Source: NAT127 sp041655035 (GTDB lineage: Bacteria; Pseudomonadota; Gammaproteobacteria; Pseudomonadales; Porticoccaceae). Taken from it: DNA of 16,284 nt. Each line of letters begins with the position of its first letter. The stretch's first letter is position 1. The stretch covers positions 1-16,284 of the forward strand of contig JBAZCN010000074.1 of assembly GCA_041655035.1 (NCBI GenBank), read 5' to 3'. This document shows, piece by piece, positions 7,737 through 12,975 of this stretch. A program made the translations under genes and the position numbers. The notes under the pieces were generated by a model, which saw only the letters and a list, made by a program, of their open reading frames with translations, did not search any database and was not told the origin of the DNA.

Positions 7737-8192
7737 TTAGCTGCGGGACGCGTGCTCGCCAAGCTGCGCCAGGGCGGCGCTGAGCGCCAGCTCGTAGCCG
7801 ACGGGGCCGAGGCCGCAGATCACGCCCCGGGCGATATCGGAGAAATAGGAAGTGCGGCGGAACGGTTCGCGGGCGTGGACATTGGACAGATGCACTTCGA
7901 TAAAGGGAATGCCGGTGGCCAGCAGGGCGTCGCGCAACGCGACGCTGGTATGAGTGAAGGCGGCGGGATTGAAAATGATGAAGTTGACGCCTTCATTGCG
8001 GGCATCGTGAATGCGGTCGATCAGTTCGTATTCGGCATTGCTCTGCAGGGTCAGGCAGTGGTGGCCGGCGGCCTTGCACTGGGCGGTGAGTCGCTGGTTG
8101 ATAGCGTCGAGGTCGCTGCTGCCGTAGATACCCGGCTCTCTGGTACCGAGGAGGTTGAGATTGGGGCCGTGTAGTACAAGAATGGTTGCCAT
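7737..8192 (-). CDS. aroQ: type II 3-dehydroquinate dehydratase
   Basis: AroQ converts 3-dehydroquinate to 3-dehydroshikimate, the third step of the shikimate pathway, through the dodecameric type II enzyme. The 151 residues match the usual 145-155. Motifs are LVLHGPNLNLLGTREPGIYG (5-24, with R18 and catalytic Y23), NPAAFTHTS (75-83), and EVHLSNVHAREPFRRTSY (99-116) with the substrate-binding His/Ser/Asn and Arg residues. I chose ATG 8192 because it gives the canonical MATILVLHGPN. The frame stays open upstream to 8315 but that part is not conserved. No strong ribosome binding site is seen before the ATG. aroQ heads the accB-accC-prmA operon, a common arrangement in Pseudomonas relatives. Confidence 0.97.
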   Translation of the reverse strand: MATILVLHGPNLNLLGTREPGIYGSSDLDAINQRLTAQCKAAGHHCLTLQSNAEYELIDRIHDARNEGVNFIIFNPAAFTHTSVALRDALLATGIPFIEVHLSNVHAREPFRRTSYFSDIARGVICGLGPVGYELALSAALAQLGEHASRS

Positions 8193-8233
8193 GATGCCGT
8201 TGCCCGAGTGGCCGAGTTGGGGGAGTCTGCCGC

Positions 8234-8259
8234 AAAAAAAAGATGTTGTCCAACAAATC
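8234..8259 (-). terminator. attenuator-like inverted repeat plus T8 before aroQ
   Basis: On the minus strand GATTTGTTG-GA-CAACATC (8259-8242) runs directly into eight Ts (8241-8234), ending 41 bases before the aroQ ATG. The core TGTTG/CAACA repeat is perfect, but the loop would be only two bases and the outer stem needs a two-base bulge. A hairpin is therefore modest, and a protein-binding palindrome is the alternative. Its place between any upstream promoter and aroQ suggests control of the aroQ-acc transcript. Confidence 0.35.
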
Positions 8260-8274
8260 TGTGTTTTTCCAGAC

Positions 8275-8295
8275 GATGGCGTCACGATCGCCATC
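8275..8295 (-). other. inverted repeat in the aroQ leader
   Basis: A perfect 7-bp stem, GATGGCG (8275-8281) with CGCCATC (8289-8295), has a 7-base loop. It lies 15 bases upstream, in minus-strand direction, of the T8 element. It could be a first hairpin of a leader structure or an operator. The rest of the 261-base gap between aroQ and dsbD (8193-8453) is relatively AT-rich and holds no gene. TTGTCG, 17 bases, GTTAAT on the minus strand (about 8422-8394) is one weak promoter candidate. Confidence 0.35.
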
Positions 8296-8406
8296 TTTAA
8301 ATCGATTATCACCACAAGTTGTAATCATTGGCGAGCTTGGGCAGGGCGTTTTCCGGGCCGTTGGCTGCCTGATGGCGGCGCGTTGGGGTCGAAATTAACC
8401 AATTTT

Positions 8407-8428
8407 GGCAAAGTTCCGACAACTTGCC
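8407..8428 (-). terminator. hairpin downstream of dsbD
   Basis: GGCAAAGTT (8407-8415) and AACTTGCC (8421-8428) pair with one bulged base around a 5-base loop. The hairpin begins 25 bases after the dsbD stop and is followed on the minus strand by an AT-rich stretch, not a clean T-tract. Its position fits the end of the dsbD transcript. Confidence 0.3.
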
Positions 8429-8453
8429 ACTAAAATCTCCGAAAAAGCCGTCC

Positions 8454-10142
8454 TTAGTTGGTTAACGCCTCGGAGATCAGGCCCGGCGTCAGGATCTGAG
8501 GGAGAATGGCGGGGGTTTTTTGCCCTGCGGCATAGAACAGATAGAGCGGCACGCCATTGCGGCCGTTGGCGTTGAGCAGGGCGGTGATTTCAGCATTGTA
8601 GTTGGTCCAGTCGCCCTTCAGATAGGCGATGCCTTCGCTCCGTAGCGTTGCGGCAAAGTCCGCCGAACTGAGCGCTACCCGTTCGTTGGCGAGGCAGGTG
8701 ATGCACCAGTCGGCGGTGAGATTGACGAAAACGGGGCGCTCGGCAGCCAGCAGTTGCGCCAGGCGCTGAGCGCTGTAGGGTTCCCACAGGGCGGGCTGTG
8801 CCGGGCGTGTGGCGGAGAGGGGCAGAGCGAGGGCGATGACCAGGGCGACAGCGGCCGAGGCGGCGCGCAGACCGGAACGTTTGGCCAGCAGCCAGATGGC
8901 CAGGGCGGTGAACACCAGCCCGGCGAGCACTGCGGCCACGGCATCGGCGCCCGCTTGGCGGCCCAGCACCCACAGCAGCCACACGCTGGTGAGATAGAGC
9001 GGAAAGGCGAGCGCCTGTTTGAAGGTCTCCATCCAGGCGCCGGGCCTCGGCAGCCGGGAGGCGAGGCCCGGCAGCCAGGACAGCAGCAGAAACGGAAAGG
9101 CCATGCCGAAGCCGAGGCCGGCGAAAATCGTCAGTGCCACCGGTGCCGGCTGGGTCAGCGCGGCGCCCAGGGCGGTGCCCATGAACGGCGCGGTGCAGGG
9201 ACTTGCCACCACGGCGGCGAGGATGCCGGTGGCATAGGACTGGCGCAATCCCTGCCCCTCAGTGGTGGATTGGCCGATGTTCATGAGGCCGGCGCCGGCC
9301 TCCAGAATTCCTGAGAAGCCGAGGCCCATGACAAAGAACAGGTAAATGAGCGCGGTTATAAAGAGCGGAGACTGGAGTTGGAAGCCCCAGCCCAGCGCCT
9401 CGCCGCCGGCGCGCAGGCTGATCAGCAGCGTGGCGATGGCAATGAAGGTGCTGATGACCCCGGCGGTATAGGCCAGCCCATGGTAGTGGCGCTTGCGGGT
9501 CGATAATCCGCTGTTGGTGAGGCTGAGAGCCTTGATCGACAGCACCGGGAACACGCAGGGCATCAGATTGAGAATAACGCCGCCCAGCATGGCGAACAGC
9601 AGTGCCGTGTAAAGCGGCAGCGCGGTCGCCGGGGCTGTCGGCGGCACGGCGGGCGGCGCGATCTCCGTCACCGAGCCGGTCGTGAGATCGGCTTCAAAAT
9701 ACTGGTCGCGCGGTGGATAGCATAGGCCGGCATCGGCGCAGCCCTGGGATTGCACCCGGATCTGCAGGTTGTCCGCCGCCGGGAGTGGCGCGGAGCGCGT
9801 CGTGGTGGCGTCGTAATAGACCACCAGTTCGCGCTGATAGTAGTCGTCGTATTGGGTCTGGCCGGGCTCGAAGTCGAGGGGCAGGGCGGCGCCGTCGGCC
9901 AGCGAGACGGCAAAGCGCTCCTGGTAGAGGTAGTAGCCGGGAGCGATCAGCCAGTCCAGCACCAAGCGGTTGTCGTCGATCCGCGGCGCCACCTGGTAGG
10001 CCTGCTCGACGGGGAGGAACTGGGGCGCAGCGCCGGGCAGGGTCGCGGGGGCGCCGAAATCACCTGGCGTGCCGGGGAGAGCGGCGGCGTGCAGGGTGAA
10101 GATCAACAGGCAGGCGGTGAACCAGGTCGACAGGGTCTTCAA
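8454..10142 (-). CDS. dsbD: thiol:disulfide interchange protein DsbD
   Basis: DsbD moves electrons from cytosolic thioredoxin through the inner membrane to periplasmic DsbC, DsbG and cytochrome c maturation partners. The 562 residues match E. coli (565). A signal peptide (about 1-21) is followed by the N-terminal immunoglobulin-like domain, with its cysteine pair in CADAGLC (C135, C141). The central hydrophobic domain (about 176-445) has redox cysteines in LMPCVFP (C196) and ASPCTAPF (C316). The C-terminal thioredoxin-like domain carries ADWCITC (C480, C483). All six working cysteines are present. The start codon is TTG at 10142, with GGAG 7 bases upstream. No better start keeps the signal peptide. 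It stands alone on the minus strand, divergent from a copper chaperone gene. Confidence 0.96.
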   Translation of the reverse strand: MKTLSTWFTACLLIFTLHAAALPGTPGDFGAPATLPGAAPQFLPVEQAYQVAPRIDDNRLVLDWLIAPGYYLYQERFAVSLADGAALPLDFEPGQTQYDDYYQRELVVYYDATTTRSAPLPAADNLQIRVQSQGCADAGLCYPPRDQYFEADLTTGSVTEIAPPAVPPTAPATALPLYTALLFAMLGGVILNLMPCVFPVLSIKALSLTNSGLSTRKRHYHGLAYTAGVISTFIAIATLLISLRAGGEALGWGFQLQSPLFITALIYLFFVMGLGFSGILEAGAGLMNIGQSTTEGQGLRQSYATGILAAVVASPCTAPFMGTALGAALTQPAPVALTIFAGLGFGMAFPFLLLSWLPGLASRLPRPGAWMETFKQALAFPLYLTSVWLLWVLGRQAGADAVAAVLAGLVFTALAIWLLAKRSGLRAASAAVALVIALALPLSATRPAQPALWEPYSAQRLAQLLAAERPVFVNLTADWCITCLANERVALSSADFAATLRSEGIAYLKGDWTNYNAEITALLNANGRNGVPLYLFYAAGQKTPAILPQILTPGLISEALTN

Positions 10143-10149
10143 GCCGTAA

Positions 10150-10153
10150 CTCC
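10150..10153 (-). promoter_or_regulatory. ribosome binding site for the TTG start of dsbD
   Basis: The minus strand reads CCGGAG and then 7 bases before TTG AAG ACC. The spacing is ideal and the TTG opens directly into a good signal peptide (MKTLSTWFTACLLIF). This supports an unusual TTG start. Confidence 0.6.
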
Positions 10154-10171
10154 GGGAATAGGGGCGTGCCT

Positions 10172-10200
10172 ATTGTACGAGCTGTGCTATTGAAGTCCAA
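10172..10200 (-). promoter_or_regulatory. candidate dsbD promoter
   Basis: On the minus strand TTGGAC (10200-10195), 17 bases, then TACAAT (10177-10172) form a sigma-70-like promoter about 30 bases ahead of the dsbD start codon. The -10 matches five of six consensus bases. The -35 matches only TTG. Confidence 0.45.
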
Positions 10201-10217
10201 ACCTGCGGTGGCCATGC

Positions 10218-10223
10218 TATAGT
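10218..10223 (+). promoter_or_regulatory. candidate -10 of the copper chaperone promoter
   Basis: TATAGT lies 22 bases before the ATG at 10246. A -35 at 17-base spacing would fall on GTCCAA (10195-10200), a poor match and the same bases as the putative dsbD -35 on the other strand. The promoter may therefore need an activator. Confidence 0.35.
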
Positions 10224-10245
10224 TACCGCCGTAGAGGAGCTTGCC

Positions 10246-10683
10246 ATGCGAGTACTGACAGCCTGTTTTCTGTTGTCGATGAGCCCTTTGATTGCGGCCC
10301 AGGTCGGGGCCGGAGGGCTTGTCGTTGGCGATCCCTATTTTCGTGAAAGCATTCCGGGGCAATCCCGGACTGCGGGTTTTTTCACTCTGACCAATCCCGG
10401 CGCGGAGGATTGTGCGCTGGCTGCCGCCAGTGCCGAGGGCATCGGCCGGCTCGAAATCCACGAACACAGCCATGATAATGGCGTGATGCGCATGCGCCGG
10501 ATAGATCTCCTGGCCGTCCCCGCCGGGCAGACGGTCATGTTGGAGCCCGGTGGTTACCATCTGATGGGATTCGAGGTCGCCGAGCCTCTCAAGGCCGGTG
10601 ACAGTGTCGAGGTGACCTTGGATTTCGGCGCCTGCGGCGCCCAGGTCGAACATTTCGCCGTCAGAGCCCTCGAGGGGCGGTAG
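10246..10683 (+). CDS. periplasmic PCu(A)C-type copper chaperone
   Basis: This encodes 145 residues with GAGGAG (10234-10239) 6 bases before the ATG. Residues 1-18 form a signal peptide ending in LIAA, so the protein is exported. The body matches the PCu(A)C (DUF461) family. The copper ligands follow the family spacing exactly: H72, ten residues, M83, 21 residues, then H105-x-M107. GVMRMR and PGGYHLMGF are recognisable family segments. These proteins bind Cu(I) and help load the CuA or CuB sites of cytochrome oxidases. C56 and C130 might form a disulfide. The gene diverges from dsbD, whose product keeps periplasmic cysteines reduced, including those used in copper and heme delivery. It may share a transcript with the DUF2333-type gene 91 bases downstream. 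No Sco gene is visible here. Confidence 0.88.
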   Translation: MRVLTACFLLSMSPLIAAQVGAGGLVVGDPYFRESIPGQSRTAGFFTLTNPGAEDCALAAASAEGIGRLEIHEHSHDNGVMRMRRIDLLAVPAGQTVMLEPGGYHLMGFEVAEPLKAGDSVEVTLDFGACGAQVEHFAVRALEGR

Positions 10684-10774
10684 CTGCCTCCCGGGCGCCG
10701 GGGCGACAGGCCCTTGGTCGCGGCCGGTACGATGGAATCGCGGCAACAGCCAACACAGTAACAGGAGATTACCG

Positions 10775-11785
10775 ATGACCCCCCACTCCGACTCCGGTAG
10801 CGGCCGGAACAAACGCCTGGCAAAACTGGTGGGCTCGGCGGTGGCAGTGGTCCTCGCGATCCTGGTACTGGTGGGTTGGTACTGGAGCAGCGAGCCGGAC
10901 TATCTCGATATCGATGCCCTGGTGACCGAGCACGCCGGTGGACGCAAGGTTACCGGCGCGGCCACCACTGCGGCGCTGATCGGCGTTGCCGAAACGCTGC
11001 TCGACAAGCGCGGCGGCTACCTTTCCAACGACCGCTTCCCGCCGGGGGTGTGGCTCGACAATATTCCCAACTGGGAATACGGGGTGCTGATCCAGGTGCG
11101 CGACCTATCCAAGGCGATGCGCGACCGCTTCAGCCGTTCCCAGTCGCAGTCCCAGGAGGACGACAACCTGTCGCTGGCCGAGCCGCTGTTCAATTTTGAC
11201 AATGACAGCTGGATGCTTCCGGCCACGGAAAAGGAATACCGCAATGCCATCCGGCACGTCGAATCCTATCTGTTCCGGCTGACCGATGACGACCGCTACA
11301 ACGCCCAGTTCTACGCCCGTGCCGACAACCTGCGGTTCTGGCTGTCGACCGTGGAATCCCGGCTCGGCAGCTTGTCCCAGCGACTGACCGCCAGTGTCGG
11401 GCAGCGCCGCCTGAACATCGATCTCGCCGGCGAGATCGATGTTCGCCAGTCCACCGAGTCCCCTGGCGACCTGATGGTCAAGACCCCGTGGACCAAGCTC
11501 GATGACGTCTTCTACGAGGCGCGCGGCACCACCTGGGCACTGGTGCATTTCCTCAGGGCCATGGAACAGGATTTTGGCGCGGTACTCGACAACAAGAACG
11601 CCCGGGTCAGCCTGCAACAGATCATCCGCGAACTGGAAGCGACCCAGACACCGCTGTTCAGCCCGGTCATTCTCAACGGCACCGGCTTCGGGGTGGTGGC
11701 CAACCACTCGCTGACCATGGCCTCCTATATCAGCCGCGCCAACGCCGCGATCATCGACCTGCGCGAGTTGCTATCTCAGGGTTGA
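10775..11785 (+). CDS. DUF2333-type inner-membrane protein
   Basis: This encodes 336 residues of unknown function. AGGAG (10763-10767) lies 7 bases before the ATG. A basic N-terminus (RNKRLAK) precedes a single membrane helix (about 17-37), which predicts anchoring in the inner membrane with the rest in the periplasm. I recognise the DUF2333 pattern from memory: GGYLSND, LDNIPNWEYGVLIQVRDLSKAMR (about 94-116), the SRSQSQSQEDD stretch (about 120-130), FNFDNDSWMLP, and DDVFYEARGTTWALVHFLRAM near the C-terminus. No enzyme motif is evident. The gene contains a perfect 32-bp palindrome (11413-11444) that encodes NIDLAGEIDV. It ends 27 bases from the convergent PfkB-family gene. A 91-base gap with no clear promoter separates it from the copper chaperone, so joint transcription is possible. 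Confidence 0.85.
   Translation: MTPHSDSGSGRNKRLAKLVGSAVAVVLAILVLVGWYWSSEPDYLDIDALVTEHAGGRKVTGAATTAALIGVAETLLDKRGGYLSNDRFPPGVWLDNIPNWEYGVLIQVRDLSKAMRDRFSRSQSQSQEDDNLSLAEPLFNFDNDSWMLPATEKEYRNAIRHVESYLFRLTDDDRYNAQFYARADNLRFWLSTVESRLGSLSQRLTASVGQRRLNIDLAGEIDVRQSTESPGDLMVKTPWTKLDDVFYEARGTTWALVHFLRAMEQDFGAVLDNKNARVSLQQIIRELEATQTPLFSPVILNGTGFGVVANHSLTMASYISRANAAIIDLRELLSQG
11413..11444. repeat. perfect 32-bp palindrome inside the DUF2333 gene
   Basis: GAACATCGATCTCGCC (11413-11428) is followed with no spacer by its exact reverse complement (11429-11444). Because of the frame, both strands read NIDLAGEIDV across it. As RNA it could form a long hairpin only by opening the central bases. As DNA it is a candidate cruciform or protein-binding site. 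Confidence 0.9.
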
Positions 11786-11812
11786 CGGGCCCAAGGTTCG
11801 GCGTCCCCAGCG

Positions 11813-12820
11813 CTAATCCTGATCGATAAAGGCGCTGAGCAGTCCCTGGTGCTGGGCCAGGGGCAGGCGTGGGCCGTATTGGCCGACCACTGCCGCAGAG
11901 GCGGTGCAGGCGAGGCGCCCGGCTTTGAGGTGGTCGAAGCCGTGGCAGAGGCCAAAGAGAAAGGCGCCGGCAAACATGTCGCCCGCCCCGTTGGTGTCGA
12001 TGGCGGTGATGGCCCTGGCGGGAACCCGCAGGATTTCATTGCCGTCGAAGATCACGGCGCCTTCCGCGCCGAGGGTGATCGCATATTGCTCTGCCCAGTC
12101 GGCCAGCTTCTCGCCAGCGCTTTCCAGGGTATCTGTCCCGGTCCAGGCCAGGGCTTCTTCCTCATTGCAGAACAGCAGGTCAACGCGATTGCCGAGGATG
12201 GCCGCCAGTTGCTCGCGGAAATGAGCGACGATGCCGGGATCGGAGAGGCTCAGGGCGACCTTGGTACCCACCTTTTGAGCGTGCTTGCGGGCGGCGATGG
12301 CGGCGGCGCGGCCGCTGTCCGACGTGGCCAGATAGCCCTCGATGTAGAGGTATTCGGTGGCGGCGATGGCATCCAGGTCGAGATTCTGCTCCGACAGGGC
12401 TTCGCTGGCGCCGAGGAAGGTGTTCATCGAGCGCTCGGCATCGGGGGTGATGAGTACCAGGCATTTGCCGGTCGTTCCCGCGGGCAACTGGTCGGGGGAC
12501 GGATGGCCGACTCCCGCGCTGTCGAGGTCGGAAAGATAGAAATGGCCGTTGTCATCGTCCGCCACCCGCCCGCAGAAGAAGCTCTTCCCGCCGAAGGCGC
12601 TGACGGCAATGGTGGTGTTGGCGGCGGAGCCGCCACTGGCGCGGCGGGATGCGGTAAGGCGGCCCTTGAGGACTTCCACGATTTCGGCCTGGCGCTGTTC
12701 GTCCACCAGTGTCATCAGGCCCTTTTCCACTTTGAGGGCAGCGAGATCCTGATCGCTCACTTCGATTTCGGTATCCACCAGAGCTGCGCCGATGCCAACA
12801 ACGTGATATTTCCGGGTCAT
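11813..12820 (-). CDS. PfkB-family carbohydrate/nucleoside kinase, adenosine-kinase-like
   Basis: This encodes 335 residues of the ribokinase/PfkB fold. The N-terminal substrate side shows VVGIGAALVDTE (7-18, D16) and SGGSAANT (62-69). The C-terminal signature DTNGAGDMFAGAF (275-287) carries the anion hole and the catalytic base D281. GAEGAVIF (251-258) lies on the ATP side. Annotated relatives in Pseudomonas and marine gammaproteobacteria are usually called adenosine kinase, which would make AMP from adenosine. Ribokinase, guanosine/inosine kinase or another sugar kinase cannot be excluded by eye. The ATG at 12820 has GGAG 5 bases upstream. It converges on the DUF2333-type gene and diverges from mrcB. 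Its promoter may include GATAAT on the minus strand (12855-12850), with a weak -35. Confidence 0.88.
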   Translation of the reverse strand: MTRKYHVVGIGAALVDTEIEVSDQDLAALKVEKGLMTLVDEQRQAEIVEVLKGRLTASRRASGGSAANTTIAVSAFGGKSFFCGRVADDDNGHFYLSDLDSAGVGHPSPDQLPAGTTGKCLVLITPDAERSMNTFLGASEALSEQNLDLDAIAATEYLYIEGYLATSDSGRAAAIAARKHAQKVGTKVALSLSDPGIVAHFREQLAAILGNRVDLLFCNEEEALAWTGTDTLESAGEKLADWAEQYAITLGAEGAVIFDGNEILRVPARAITAIDTNGAGDMFAGAFLFGLCHGFDHLKAGRLACTASAAVVGQYGPRLPLAQHQGLLSAFIDQD

Positions 12821-12849
12821 TCCGTCTCCTCGATTGCAACGAAACGTCC

Positions 12850-12855
12850 ATTATC
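12850..12855 (-). promoter_or_regulatory. candidate -10 of the PfkB-family kinase gene
   Basis: The minus strand reads GATAAT (five of six consensus bases) 29 bases ahead of the ATG at 12820. The -35 position at 17 bases reads TTCCTC, a poor match, so the call rests on the -10 and its position. Confidence 0.3.
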
Positions 12856-12910
12856 CCCGGATAGACCGATAAGAGGAAGGGAGCGGCTGTGGGTGGCCAC
12901 CGGCCAGCAG

Positions 12911-12939
12911 TTGTCAGCCGTTGCGCGGCGGGGGACAAT
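12911..12939 (+). promoter_or_regulatory. mrcB promoter
   Basis: TTGTCA (12911-12916), a 17-base spacer, and GACAAT (12934-12939) match the sigma-70 consensus at 5 and 4 positions. Transcription would start near 12946, about 30 bases before the TTG start of mrcB. This also argues against the longer frame beginning at GTG 12889, which would start upstream of the promoter. Confidence 0.5.
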
Positions 12940-12965
12940 GGCCGCGATTTCACCACCAGACTGAC

Positions 12966-12969
12966 AGGA
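12966..12969 (+). promoter_or_regulatory. ribosome binding site that decides the mrcB start
   Basis: AGGA ends 6 bases before TTG 12976. The TTG opens the basic, membrane-anchor N-terminus typical of PBP1b and gives 773 residues. Confidence 0.55.
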
Positions 12970-12975
12970 CTTCCT

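Noticed and set aside
8193..8315. An in-frame upstream extension of AroQ including MAIVTPSSGKTQICW
   Set aside because: Type II dehydroquinases begin at MATILVLHGPN. The extension translates the T8 element and inverted repeats and has no family support.
12889..12975. A 29-residue extension of PBP1b from GTG 12889
   Set aside because: It would begin upstream of the best promoter candidate (12911-12939) and adds sequence atypical of PBP1b. TTG 12976 has AGGA at 6 bases.
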